A DNA stretch of 64,000 bases from an uncultured Draconibacterium sp. (GCF_963674925.1 NZ_OY771649.1:1860001-1924000); one strand, 5' to 3'; shown: positions 53,573-61,731, counted from the stretch's first letter. The notes: a model not told the origin generated them from the sequence alone. Numbers and translations: made by a program.

Positions 53573-53643
53573 TGCATTTTAGCTGTATCGCAGAACTAAA
53601 CAAAATATTTCGTAACTTCCGCTAAACGCTAATCCGTATCTTA

Positions 53644-54561
53644 ATGAGGGAGATAAACGAATTTATTACCAACCAAACGGGGTTGAGTGTTGCCACTCAG
53701 CATAAAATAGTTATCTCGATCATCATCCTGATCTTTCTTTCAATTACCCGCCTGTTGATATTGCGTATTGTTTGGCGGCAAACCGAAAATGTAAAAATCC
53801 GTTACTCGTGGAAGCGCACCCTCTCGTTTATCATTCCTTTTTCGGGATTAATATTAATCAGTGCGGTTTGGATTCATGCATTTGAAGAGTTCGGTACTTT
53901 TCTCGGTTTATTTACCGCCGGTATTGCCATTGCTTTAAAAGATCCGCTAACCAACCTGGCCGGATGGTTTTTTATTCTGGTACGTAAACCTTTTCATGTT
54001 GGCGACCGTGTGCAGGTTGGCCCGCATACGGGCGATGTTATCGATATCAGGCTTTTTCAGTTTACCATTCTTGAAATCGGGAACTGGGTAGATGCCGACC
54101 AAAGTACAGGCCGCATTATTCACCTGCCCAACGGAAAGGTTTTTCTCGAACCTCAGGCCAATTTCAGCACCGGTTTTGAGTACATCTGGAACGAAATGAA
54201 AGTGAACATCACCTTTGAAAGTAACTGGCAAAAAGCCAAAGAAATTTTGGATCAGATCATTCACGATTATTCAAAAGACATTCACGTTAAAGCACAAAAA
54301 GAAATTCAGGAGGCCAGTAAAAATTATATGATTTATTACAAACACCTAACGCCAATTGTATATACTAAGGTGATGGACTTTGGCGTGCGTTTAACCATTC
54401 GTTACCTGTGCAATCCACGGCAACGACGCGGATCAGAAAATATACTCTGGCAAGACATTCTTATCGCTTTTAATAAAGAAACTGATATTCAATTTGCTTA
54501 TCCTACCACACGTTTTTACAAAGCCGGCGAAGTAACAGAAGCACCACAGCGCAACCTTTAA
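53644..54561 (+). CDS. MscS-family mechanosensitive ion channel
   Basis: A small-conductance mechanosensitive channel in the inner membrane (305 residues). Three N-terminal membrane segments lie at about 20-45, 60-85 and 90-115. The pore-lining TM3 and the start of the beta domain read FTAGIAIALKDPLTNLAGWFFILVRKPFHVGDRVQVG near residue 85-125. The beta domain (GDVIDIRLFQFTILEIG, then LPNGKVFLEPQANFS) and an alpha-beta C-domain with IRYLCNPRQRRGSEN follow. The size is typical for simple MscS. The gene is 71 bp after the SLC12-like permease on the same strand. It would release solutes under hypo-osmotic shock. Confidence 0.92.
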   Translation: MREINEFITNQTGLSVATQHKIVISIIILIFLSITRLLILRIVWRQTENVKIRYSWKRTLSFIIPFSGLILISAVWIHAFEEFGTFLGLFTAGIAIALKDPLTNLAGWFFILVRKPFHVGDRVQVGPHTGDVIDIRLFQFTILEIGNWVDADQSTGRIIHLPNGKVFLEPQANFSTGFEYIWNEMKVNITFESNWQKAKEILDQIIHDYSKDIHVKAQKEIQEASKNYMIYYKHLTPIVYTKVMDFGVRLTIRYLCNPRQRRGSENILWQDILIAFNKETDIQFAYPTTRFYKAGEVTEAPQRNL

Positions 54562-54594
54562 GCCAACAAAGTCATCTTTCACGAAACTGCTGTT

Positions 54595-54951
54595 ATGAAA
54601 CGGATTGTTCCTGTATTTACGCTGCTGCTGTTTATTATTGCTGCCTGCAATGATGAAAAAGGTATTAAAATGGATATTGTTGAAACCGGTTGTGCAAATG
54701 AGTGGGACGATTATTATGAAGGCACCGGCGATTACAAACACGCAGTAACAAACTATCTTGAAGACCACAACATTGCTGTTTATTCGGTAGACAGAGTCAC
54801 ATATGACACCGGCCCATTTTGCCTGGCCTGTTTTTGTTCTACCGGAAACTTAATTGTAATCAGACTTAACGAAAAAGATGTTGACAAAGCAGAACAGCTG
54901 GGTTTTCAAATCGTTGTAAACGACCAGCTTAACATTCCTGAACAAGAATAA
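54595..54951 (+). CDS. Small putative lipoprotein, function unknown
   Basis: A 118-residue secreted lipoprotein: MKRIVPVFTLLLFIIAAC with the lipobox Cys near residue 18. The remainder is a small domain with four Cys residues, including FCLACFCSTGN near residue 80 (CxxCxC), which may bind metal or form disulfides. KDVDKAEQLGFQIV follows. No family was recognised. The start is 33 bp after mscS and the gene may be part of that transcript. It resembles neither thioredoxin nor a ferredoxin. Confidence is in the ORF rather than in any function. Confidence 0.75.
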   Translation: MKRIVPVFTLLLFIIAACNDEKGIKMDIVETGCANEWDDYYEGTGDYKHAVTNYLEDHNIAVYSVDRVTYDTGPFCLACFCSTGNLIVIRLNEKDVDKAEQLGFQIVVNDQLNIPEQE

Positions 54952-55073
54952 CTGCAGACCCTCTCTACATTTAAATTCTGTTAAATTTACAATATGGCAA
55001 AACAATTTGAGCCCTATTAAGTTATACATATCGAAAAATCTACATGATTCGATAATTTTAACAGAATAAAACA

Positions 55074-55532
55074 ATGAGCAAACAACTAATTTTTAAAAGT
55101 GCCTCATTGACTTTTCTACTTACCCTTATTCTTTCGGGTATCTCGTTTGGTCAAAACTGGCAAAGCGATTTTCAGCAAACATTACAAACTGCAAAAGCAG
55201 AAGACAAGCCCGTCATCCTGGTATTTTCAGGATCGGATTGGTGCGCCCCTTGTATGAAACTGGAGAACGAGATCTGGAGTTCAGATGAATTTAAAAACTA
55301 TTCGGCAGAACATTTCGTGCTTTATAAAGCCGATTTTCCACGTAAGAAAAAAAACCAGCCCGACAGCGAGCAAGTGAAAGCCAACAAAGAACTGGCCGAA
55401 AAATACAATCAGAAGGGGTTCTTTCCTCTGGTGGTAGTTTTGGACGAAACCGGTAAGGTGCTGGGCGAAACGGGCTACAAAAAACTCTCGCCCAACGAAT
55501 ACATCAAACATCTTGAAACCTTTGTGAACTAA
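55074..55532 (+). CDS. Secreted thioredoxin-family protein
   Basis: A periplasmic thioredoxin-fold protein (152 residues) with a signal peptide (MSKQLIFKSASLTFLLTLILSGISFGQ). The redox motif is SDWCAPCMKLENE near residue 60 (CAPC). KGFFPLVVVLDETGKVLGETGY provides the cis-proline region, although the cis-Pro context is FFPL. It resembles the Thioredoxin_7 group rather than DsbA. Its stop codon and the ApbE start overlap by one base (TAATG), and the operon continues to DUF4266 and DUF3570. This suggests that it reduces or protects cysteines of a partner in that set, perhaps the Cys-rich DUF4266 tail. Confidence 0.9.
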   Translation: MSKQLIFKSASLTFLLTLILSGISFGQNWQSDFQQTLQTAKAEDKPVILVFSGSDWCAPCMKLENEIWSSDEFKNYSAEHFVLYKADFPRKKKNQPDSEQVKANKELAEKYNQKGFFPLVVVLDETGKVLGETGYKKLSPNEYIKHLETFVN

Positions 55533-56518
55533 TGGTTCGCCAAATATCAATACTATTAGTTTTAGTAACACTGGGGTTGTCGGTTTTTGGCCAGCAAGCT
55601 TACAAACGAACGCTAAAACTTATGGGAAGCCGCTTCGACATTACCGTTGTTGCCAACAGCGAACAGAAAGGAAACGGTTATATTGATCTGGCGGTTGCAG
55701 AAATTCAGCGCATTGAAAAACTGATCTCCTCGTGGGATGCGAATTCTGAAACTTCGGCGATAAATAAAAATGCAGGCATAAAAGCTGTAAAAGTATCGCC
55801 TGAACTTTTTGCACTGATCGAACGTGCCATTCGTATTTCGGAATTAACCGATGGTGCTTTCGACATTAGTTATGCTTCCATGGACCGCATCTGGCATTTC
55901 GATGGCAGAATGACCGAGATGCCTTCGGAAGAAACCATTGCAGCGTCGGTGGAAAAGGTTGGGTACAAAAACATTGTGTTAAACAAAGCGGCTTCAAGCG
56001 TTTTCCTGAAAAAAGCAGGAATGAAGATTGGTTTTGGCGCTATCGGCAAAGGATATGCTGCCGACAAAGCCAAAGCATTACTTATGAGCAAAGGTGTAAG
56101 TGCCGGAATCATAAACGCATCGGGCGATATGAATACCTGGGGCAAACAACCCGACGGCTCGTACTGGAAAGTGGCCATTACCAACCCAATGAACAAGGAC
56201 AAAGCTTTTGCACTGCTGCCCATTAAAAATGGAGCAGTTGTCACTTCCGGCGACTACGAAAAATATGTAAAATTCAACGGAATACGTTATGCACACATTA
56301 TTGATCCGCGAACCGGTTATCCGGCACACGGAATTATCAGTGCTACCGTATTTGCACCTAAAGCCGAACTGGCCGACGCATTGGCAACATCAGTCTTTGT
56401 AATGGGTATTGATGTGGGTCTCGACCGTATTAACCAATTGCCGCAAATAGAATGTATAATCGTTGACGATGAAGGAAATATCCATCAATCAGAAAATATT
56501 AAAATCGAAACAGAATGA
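55532..56518 (+). CDS. apbE: FAD:protein FMN transferase
   Basis: An ApbE-family enzyme that attaches FMN from FAD to a Thr or Ser of exported redox proteins, using Mg2+ (328 residues). A signal peptide (MVRQISILLVLVTLGLSVFGQ) makes it extracytoplasmic. Family markers are LMGSRFDITVVA near residue 31, IEKLISSWDANSETSAINKNAG near residue 57, SYASMDRIWHF, GFGAIGKGYAADKAKALL near residue 168, NASGDMNTWG near residue 190 and the metal-site HIIDPRTGYP near residue 256. It overlaps both neighbours, thioredoxin by 1 base and DUF4266 by 4. No FMN-bind or NqrC-type acceptor is in the window, so the target is probably in this operon or elsewhere. Confidence 0.95.
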   Translation: MVRQISILLVLVTLGLSVFGQQAYKRTLKLMGSRFDITVVANSEQKGNGYIDLAVAEIQRIEKLISSWDANSETSAINKNAGIKAVKVSPELFALIERAIRISELTDGAFDISYASMDRIWHFDGRMTEMPSEETIAASVEKVGYKNIVLNKAASSVFLKKAGMKIGFGAIGKGYAADKAKALLMSKGVSAGIINASGDMNTWGKQPDGSYWKVAITNPMNKDKAFALLPIKNGAVVTSGDYEKYVKFNGIRYAHIIDPRTGYPAHGIISATVFAPKAELADALATSVFVMGIDVGLDRINQLPQIECIIVDDEGNIHQSENIKIETE

Positions 56519-56736
56519 GGATGAAGAAAAAAATTATTCTACTGGCCGGACTGGGCATTATGCTTTTTAGTTCGTGCACAGTGCTTAAAGAGTACGAAAA
56601 GGTAAATATAAACGATCCGGATATGGCGCTGGCCGACCGCAAGATCGACAAATTTCAAACTACTTTTCAATCTTACAGAGAGGCTGCTTCGGGAGCAAAC
56701 GGAGGTAAAACCGGTGGCGGATGTGGCTGCAATTAA
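56515..56736 (+). CDS. DUF4266 small lipoprotein with Gly/Cys-rich tail
   Basis: A 73-residue lipoprotein: signal with lipobox FSSC (Cys near residue 21), then VLKEYEKVNINDPDMALADRKIDKFQTTFQSYREAASGANGG and the tail TGGGCGCN. The C-terminal GGGCGCN end is, as I recall, the conserved hallmark of DUF4266. The ATG at 56515 overlaps the apbE stop (ATGA); a second ATG at 56521 is also possible. The two tail cysteines could bind metal, form disulfides or be modified. Function is unknown. The family travels with ApbE and DUF3570 proteins. Confidence 0.88.
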   Translation: MRMKKKIILLAGLGIMLFSSCTVLKEYEKVNINDPDMALADRKIDKFQTTFQSYREAASGANGGKTGGGCGCN

Positions 56737-56750
56737 ATCGAATTTAAAAC

Positions 56751-58028
56751 ATGAAGTATTTATTGAGTTTATTATTGATTGCATCAGTACTTGCTGTTAG
56801 CGCCCAGGACGAAAACGCTGCGGGCGAATACAAAAAACGCGTACTGGAGCATACCGAGATAGATTTCCTGCTAAACTATTACGAGCAGGACGGTGAAAAT
56901 GCCGCTGTTACCGGTGGCCGCGGAACTGAAGAACTTACCGATGTATCGCCAACTATTGTTGTAGCCATTCCGTTAAACGACGATGATGTGTTGACTATTA
57001 ACGCGAATGCATCGGCCTATACTTCGGCTTCGTCGAGTAACATTAATCCTTTTGATGGCAAGCAGCCGGCCGATCCTTTTGTGGCCAGCAGTGGTGCATC
57101 AAAATCGGATGTTTGGGGCAACGTGGTTGGCAGTTACAGCCACAGCTCCGACGATAGAAACCGGCTGTGGAATGCCAACTTATCGGTTTCGGCTGAATTT
57201 GATTACACCTCGTTTGGTTTTGGCGCAGGACGCACCTGGTTATTTAACGAGAAAAATACCGAGTTATCGCTGAATGGTAACGTTTACCTCGATACCTGGA
57301 GCCTCATCTACCCTATTGAATTAAGGCCAGACGAAGGTGGTTTCCAGGAGATAGTTCCCGGCTACGATCCGTCGTTTAACGAGCATAGCAGCAAAGGACG
57401 AAACTCCTACTCTGCCGGTATTGGGCTTTCGCAAATACTTTCGAGCAGGATGACCGGATATGTTTCGGCCGATTTTATTCTGCAGGACGGTTTGCTTGCG
57501 ACTCCATTCCACCGCATTTATTTTGCCGATAAGGAAGATTATTTTTACGAGAACTTTCATTTAGCCGATGATATTGAGCAGCTGCCCGACTCGCGTTTTA
57601 AAATAGCACTAGGGGCCCGCCTCAACTATTTTGTAAACCACCGGGTAACACTGCGCACCTTTTACCGGTATTACACCGACGACTGGGGAATTACTTCGCA
57701 CACGGCAAGTATTGAAATTCCGGTAAAGATTACCGATAAGTTTACAGTGTACCCATCGTATCGGTTTTACAACCAAACGGCAGCCGATTACTTTGCTCCG
57801 TACAACGAGCATTTGTCGACCGAAGAGTTTTATACTTCCGACTACGATCTGTCGGAATTCTCGGCCAATAACTACGGCTTTGGGGTTAGCTACACCGATG
57901 TATTTACGAAAGGCCACATCTGGAAACTGGGTTTAAAAAGTATCGATTTGAAATACCACAAATACGACCGCAACTCAGCATTCTCTGCATCGATGTTTTC
58001 GTTTGGGGTGAAGTTTGTTGTTGATTAA
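56751..58028 (+). CDS. DUF3570 outer-membrane-like protein
   Basis: A 425-residue exported protein with a signal peptide (MKYLLSLLLIASVLAVSAQ) and alternating strands with aromatic girdles through to a C-terminal FGVKFVVD, which fits a beta-barrel of the DUF3570 family. Near residue 50-70 is ENAAVTGGRGTEELTDVSPTIVV, and near residue 110-120 is PFVASSGASKSDVWG, both typical positions of conservation. SSGAS vaguely resembles ApbE flavinylation sites (Dxx[ST]GA[TS]) but lacks the Asp. It starts 14 bp after DUF4266, so it is the terminal gene of the thioredoxin-apbE-DUF4266-DUF3570 operon. Role unknown. Confidence 0.9.
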   Translation: MKYLLSLLLIASVLAVSAQDENAAGEYKKRVLEHTEIDFLLNYYEQDGENAAVTGGRGTEELTDVSPTIVVAIPLNDDDVLTINANASAYTSASSSNINPFDGKQPADPFVASSGASKSDVWGNVVGSYSHSSDDRNRLWNANLSVSAEFDYTSFGFGAGRTWLFNEKNTELSLNGNVYLDTWSLIYPIELRPDEGGFQEIVPGYDPSFNEHSSKGRNSYSAGIGLSQILSSRMTGYVSADFILQDGLLATPFHRIYFADKEDYFYENFHLADDIEQLPDSRFKIALGARLNYFVNHRVTLRTFYRYYTDDWGITSHTASIEIPVKITDKFTVYPSYRFYNQTAADYFAPYNEHLSTEEFYTSDYDLSEFSANNYGFGVSYTDVFTKGHIWKLGLKSIDLKYHKYDRNSAFSASMFSFGVKFVVD

Positions 58029-58052
58029 AAAGCAAATGGAATTCGCAAGAGA

Positions 58053-58130
58053 AACCACAAAGGCACAAAGTACACGAAGAAAATTACTGCATTTATTTTT
58101 CCAACTTTGTGCCTTCGTGTTCTTTGTGGT
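58053..58130. repeat. Interspersed inverted repeat after DUF3570
   Basis: A roughly 78-bp imperfect palindrome: the left arm AACCACAAAGGCACAAAG and the right arm CTTTGTGCCTTCGTGT/TCTTTGTGGT form a long hairpin. It is a common type of dispersed Bacteroidota repeat and may act as the operon's end. Confidence 0.65.
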
Positions 58131-58347
58131 AATGACTTTCTGACAAACATCTTTAAAAACTAAAAATAGCTTCAACAATCTTGAATGTCAACAGTTGAGC
58201 TTGCGAAATCCCGTACTTTACGTCGGGGACAAAAGGGTAAAGCAAAACAGTAAAAAACTTGCGCCCCGGAAAAGCATAAATAATTTTGAATATTTACGAA
58301 AGCACACATTAAACACCCTACTTTTGCAAAAAAAGAAATCATAAATA
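58131..58347. other. Intergenic remainder before the corrinoid adenosyltransferase
   Basis: Together with the palindrome at 58053 this gap is about 320 bp. Apart from the -7 box at 58319-58326 (TACTTTTG), 22 bases before the ATG, no other feature was recognised. Confidence 0.45.
58319..58326 (+). promoter_or_regulatory. -7 promoter box of cobO
   Basis: TACTTTTG fits TAnnTTTG. No TTG -33 was seen. No cobalamin riboswitch was recognised in the short leader. Confidence 0.5.
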
Positions 58348-58863
58348 ATGACAGGCTACGTGCACATATACACCGGAAACGGGAAAGGAAAAACAACAGC
58401 AGCTTTCGGATTGACTTTGCGGGCCTCAGGAGCCGATAAAAAAGTGTTTATCGCCCAGTTTGTAAAAGGAAAAACCTACTCCGAAATTAAAGCGATACAA
58501 AACTACCTGCCCCAAATTGAATTAAAACAATACGGCCGCGGATGTTTTATTGTGAACGATCCTACTGAGGCCGATATTCAAGCAGCACAGCAGGGGTTGA
58601 GAGAGATTATGGAGTTGGTAAAATCGGAGCGCTATGATTTAATCATCCTGGATGAAATTTTTATTGCGCTACACTATAAACTCATTTCTGTTGAAGCGGT
58701 AACGGAGTTGATTACAAACAAACCTGCCAACCTGGAACTGGTGCTTACCGGCCGTTATGCCCCCGACGAAATAATTGAACTGGCCGACCTGGTTACCGAA
58801 ATGAAAGAAGTAAATCATTACTACCAAAAAGGTGTACCGGCGCGTAAGGGAATTGAGTTTTAA
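58348..58863 (+). CDS. cobO: Cob(I)yrinic acid a,c-diamide adenosyltransferase
   Basis: Transfers the 5'-deoxyadenosyl group of ATP to the cobalt of corrinoids, the last activation step for coenzyme B12, in the cytosol. The 171-residue protein is of the CobA/CobO/BtuR P-loop type. MTGYVHIYTGNGKGKTTAAFGLTLRA holds the Walker A motif near residue 11, and YDLIILDEIFIALHY holds the DE motif near residue 100. LVLTGRYAPDEIIELADLVTEM is also diagnostic, and the C-terminus RKGIEF matches the family ending. It is monocistronic, with its own promoter box. No other cobalamin genes are in the window, which fits corrinoid salvage. Confidence 0.95.
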   Translation: MTGYVHIYTGNGKGKTTAAFGLTLRASGADKKVFIAQFVKGKTYSEIKAIQNYLPQIELKQYGRGCFIVNDPTEADIQAAQQGLREIMELVKSERYDLIILDEIFIALHYKLISVEAVTELITNKPANLELVLTGRYAPDEIIELADLVTEMKEVNHYYQKGVPARKGIEF

Positions 58864-58866
58864 TTT

Positions 58867-58995
58867 TTGCACGGTGGCTTTAGCCCGGTGATAAAATGGC
58901 AGTTCAGAAAAAGGGCTTTAGCCTTTAATATAGTTCTTAAAGGCTAAAGCCTGTTTTAAATGTTTCCATAATCACCGCCCTGAAGGACGGTGCAA
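58867..58995. repeat. REP-like repeat cluster after cobO
   Basis: A BIME-like block with units at 58867-58892 (around GGCTTTAGCC), 58913-58952 (a perfect 15-bp inverted repeat, GGCTTTAGCCTTTAA with TTAAAGGCTAAAGCC), and 58969-58995 (CACCGCCCTGAAGGACGGTG). The GGCTTTAGCC core is the same as in the palindromes flanking the IS200-type transposase at 17431. Confidence 0.7.
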
Positions 58996-59409
58996 AATAT
59001 ATTCAGCGCCTCAACAATCCAGGCTGTTATTTGCCTGAACCCGATTGCACAATCTTCGCCCCAAAATCATCACTCATACTTACGATGCTATAATGTGCCG
59101 GGGCCTTGCCCCTTTTCGATATCGGATTGAAAGTCCGCTACTTTGAAGATTTGTCCGAGAGGGTTGCTTGATTTGAAAAAAGGTTTGATTATTTTAATGT
59201 AATAAATATAAAACATTATATTTAATGCACTAAAAAACCAAAATTGCCGAATACATTGAACCTGACTCTGCACAGAATAAAAACTCAAACCAGCTCATAT
59301 TCCACCTATAAGACAATCAATTACAACGAGTTACAACATTCCAAGCTAATCATATATATGCGTATCATATACATGCACATACGTTAGCAACCATATTGAA
59401 ATCGCCAAA
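58996..59409. other. AT-rich intergenic region before the accessory stretch
   Basis: About 410 bp without a supported gene. It contains a small hairpin (GGGGCCTTGCCCC near 59100) and the sequence GTTAGCAACC at 59383-59392, which has an inverted partner downstream of the next gene. Base composition becomes visibly more AT-rich from here to the window end. Confidence 0.5.
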
Positions 59410-60201
59410 ATGAAAATATCTAAAATATTGATATTAGCCTCACTCTTTTTAAGTCTAAATCTCAATGGACAAAACCGAACGATAATTGGGCGAGTGATTT
59501 CTGAGGATTTAGAAACACTACCAGGAGTACACATAGAAAACGCTGACAATGTGCTCTTTGGAAAAACAGATATGGATGGTCAATTTAAAATTAGCATTCC
59601 AAAAGAAACTGACAGTTTGCTGTTTCGCTTCGTAGGTATGGAGTGGACTGACATTAGACTGAAGAAAGATTGTGACAAAGTTGAAGTTGTAATCATATAC
59701 GCTGGAACATACGATTTTATGTCGTTAAAAAAAATAGATAAAATACGTAAGAAAAGATTTGATAAATTACCCAACATACATTCCAATGCTTTAGAAAAAG
59801 GACTCTTTACAACTAAGACAATTTGTTATGAAAGAGAATTTAAACCTGATAAACCGAAACTGGATGCGATAAGAAAAGAACTAAAAGAATTAAGTAAAAT
59901 CAATAAAAATGATTTTAAAGATTTAAGTATTGGTGATATTGTGAAAATCCCATTTGGAATAGATACATCGGAAAAAAGAATAAGTACTCATTATTCACTT
60001 TGTAAAGACTGCACGGAAGAAGATTATGATTTCGTAATTACAGGGCAGATTATTAGTAAACAAAGGAAAAAACTTACTCTCAATATTAAAATTACAGAAA
60101 TGCAGGATTATGATTCCTTGGAATATGGAGGAAATATTTTGAACGTAAGTAGTGATTTTAAATATGAGATGAAATATTTTAAGGTAATAATTGATAAATA
60201 A
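59410..60201 (+). CDS. Secreted protein with carboxypeptidase-D-like regulatory domain
   Basis: A 263-residue exported protein of unknown function. A signal peptide (MKISKILILASLFLSLNLNGQ) is followed by a carboxypeptidase-regulatory-like beta-sandwich (about 24-95), with RTIIGRVISEDLETLPGVHIE, TDMDGQFKISIPKETD and LLFRFVGMEWTDI. The remainder (about 100-263) is Lys-rich with no match known to me. The coding sequence is clearly more AT-rich than the core genes, and the gene is bracketed by a perfect 10-bp inverted repeat (GTTAGCAACC/GGTTGCTAAC). It sits next to an IS4 element. This points to an accessory, possibly acquired gene. Confidence 0.8.
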   Translation: MKISKILILASLFLSLNLNGQNRTIIGRVISEDLETLPGVHIENADNVLFGKTDMDGQFKISIPKETDSLLFRFVGMEWTDIRLKKDCDKVEVVIIYAGTYDFMSLKKIDKIRKKRFDKLPNIHSNALEKGLFTTKTICYEREFKPDKPKLDAIRKELKELSKINKNDFKDLSIGDIVKIPFGIDTSEKRISTHYSLCKDCTEEDYDFVITGQIISKQRKKLTLNIKITEMQDYDSLEYGGNILNVSSDFKYEMKYFKVIIDK

Positions 60202-60366
60202 AAAAATACGGTTGCTAACAATTTGCAAATTGCATTGCGGGTGCAGTGGCATAAGTTGTCTCTGCTCCTTTCTTAACCGTCATGTTCTATCGGACACTGA
60301 CGCTCTTCGAAAACCGCCACGACAACATGTAACAGGCGTTATTCATAATTTTTTATGAAGACATTT
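60202..60366. other. Downstream flank of the accessory gene
   Basis: GGTTGCTAAC at 60210-60219 is the inverted partner of GTTAGCAACC at 59383-59392. The remaining sequence up to the IS is not coding and ends in the left target-site copy ATGAAGACATTT (60355-60366). Confidence 0.6.
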
Positions 60367-61675
60367 CACTAGTGGGCGATTTAAATTAAAAAACGTTCTT
60401 TGAAATTCTTTGTTAGTCGTACTTGTAGCGATTTTTGATAGCGTGACGATTTGAATTGAATTATGGATACTTTGCATGTAAACAAGCAATTATCCATGAA
60501 CCAAGGCAAATATATCTTCGCTCAACTTACAGATTTTTTACCCAGACGTATCTTCGACAGGATCGTTGAAAAACACAAGGGAAATAAGCATGTAAGAACT
60601 TTTACCTGTTGGAATCAAATGCTATGTATGGTATTTGGACAGCTTACCTCTAGAGACAGTATGAGAGATTTGCTTCTCAGTCTTGAGGCTCATAAATCCA
60701 AGTACTATCATCTCGGCTTTGGTTCAACTATATCGCGAAGGAATTTTGGTAATGCCAATGAAAAGCGTAGCTATAAAATCTTTGAAGAATTTGCATACGT
60801 TCTTATTGAAGAAGCACGCAAAAGCTGCTATAGATCGGACTTTGAGATCAATGTTGAAGGTAATGTTTATGCATTTGATTCATCAACAATAGATCTCTGC
60901 CTCAGTGTATTTTGGTGGGCTGAGTTTAGGAAAACAAAAGGTGGCATTAAGCTGCACACTCTGTATGATGTTAAAACATCAATACCTACATTCCTGTATA
61001 TCTCAAATGCCAAAATGCACGATGTCAATGCTCTTGATCTGATCTCATATGAGCCTGGAAGCTTTTATGTGATTGACAAAGCTTACATTGATTTTGGGAG
61101 ACTGTACAATCTTCATAAACAGCGAGCTTTCTTCGTAACACGAGCGAAAAATAATATGCGATTTAAAAGAATGTATTCCAGTTCGGTTGACAAATCAACC
61201 GGAGTTAAATACGATCAAATCGGCAAGCTGGAATCCTACTACCCAAGCAGGGACTATCCAGAAAAGCTTCGGAGAATCAAATACTATGATTGTGAAACGG
61301 ATAAGGAGCTAATTTTCCTTACCAACAACATGGAGCTTGAACCTACTGAAGTCGCTTATCTGTATAAAAAGCGTTGGGAAGTAGAGCTGTTTTTCAAGTG
61401 GATGAAACAACACCTTAAGATTAAATCCTGTTGGGGAACAACTCTAAATGCTGTAAAAATCCAAATGTATTGCGCGATCATTGCATACTGTCTGGTTGCC
61501 ATAATTGGTAACAGATTGAAAGTTGACCGCTCAATCTACGAAATACTACAAATCCTTAGCATATCTCTACTCGACAAAACTCCTGTAAGAGAAGTGCTTA
61601 CGAAATACGATTACAAAAATGTCAAAGAACTAAATAATAAACAATTAATAATCAGTGGGTTTTAATCGCCCACTA
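60367..61675 (+). mobile_element. Intact IS4-family insertion sequence
   Basis: An element of about 1309 bp with imperfect terminal inverted repeats: left CACTAGTGGGCGATT (60367-60381) and right AATCGCCCACTAATG (61664-61678) read in reverse. The identical 12-bp sequence ATGAAGACATTT flanks it at 60355-60366 and 61676-61687, a target-site duplication. If the element ends at 61678 the duplication is 9 bp. It carries one transposase gene, apparently complete. Identical duplicates suggest a recent insertion. Confidence 0.88.
60463..61665 (+). CDS. IS4-family DDE transposase
   Basis: Catalyses cut-and-paste transposition of the surrounding element. The protein has 400 residues, full IS4 size. The N-terminal DUF4372-type domain is MNQGKYIFAQLTDFLPRRIFDRIVEKHKGNKHVRTF. 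The catalytic core has Asp in VYAFDSSTIDL near residue 143, Asp in FYVIDKAYIDFGRL near residue 206 and the YREK-type Glu in YKKRWEVELFFKWMKQHLKIKS near residue 310. There is no frameshift, and the gene lies wholly within the inverted repeats. It is expected to be active. An identical or near-identical copy could be sought elsewhere in the genome. Confidence 0.95.
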   Translation: MDTLHVNKQLSMNQGKYIFAQLTDFLPRRIFDRIVEKHKGNKHVRTFTCWNQMLCMVFGQLTSRDSMRDLLLSLEAHKSKYYHLGFGSTISRRNFGNANEKRSYKIFEEFAYVLIEEARKSCYRSDFEINVEGNVYAFDSSTIDLCLSVFWWAEFRKTKGGIKLHTLYDVKTSIPTFLYISNAKMHDVNALDLISYEPGSFYVIDKAYIDFGRLYNLHKQRAFFVTRAKNNMRFKRMYSSSVDKSTGVKYDQIGKLESYYPSRDYPEKLRRIKYYDCETDKELIFLTNNMELEPTEVAYLYKKRWEVELFFKWMKQHLKIKSCWGTTLNAVKIQMYCAIIAYCLVAIIGNRLKVDRSIYEILQILSISLLDKTPVREVLTKYDYKNVKELNNKQLIISGF

Positions 61676-61731
61676 ATGAAGACATTTATGGAATTAACGA
61701 AAGTCTTGCATCTTATTAGAAAATCAATATT

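Noticed and set aside
58326..58347. Cobalamin riboswitch ahead of cobO
   Set aside because: The leader is too short (about 20 nt after the promoter box) and no B12-box-like sequence was seen.
60206..60350. Integron attC-like site after the 59410 gene
   Set aside because: GTTAGCA and TGCTAAC do not fit GTTRRRY/RYYYAAC, and no convincing attC stem or integrase gene is visible.
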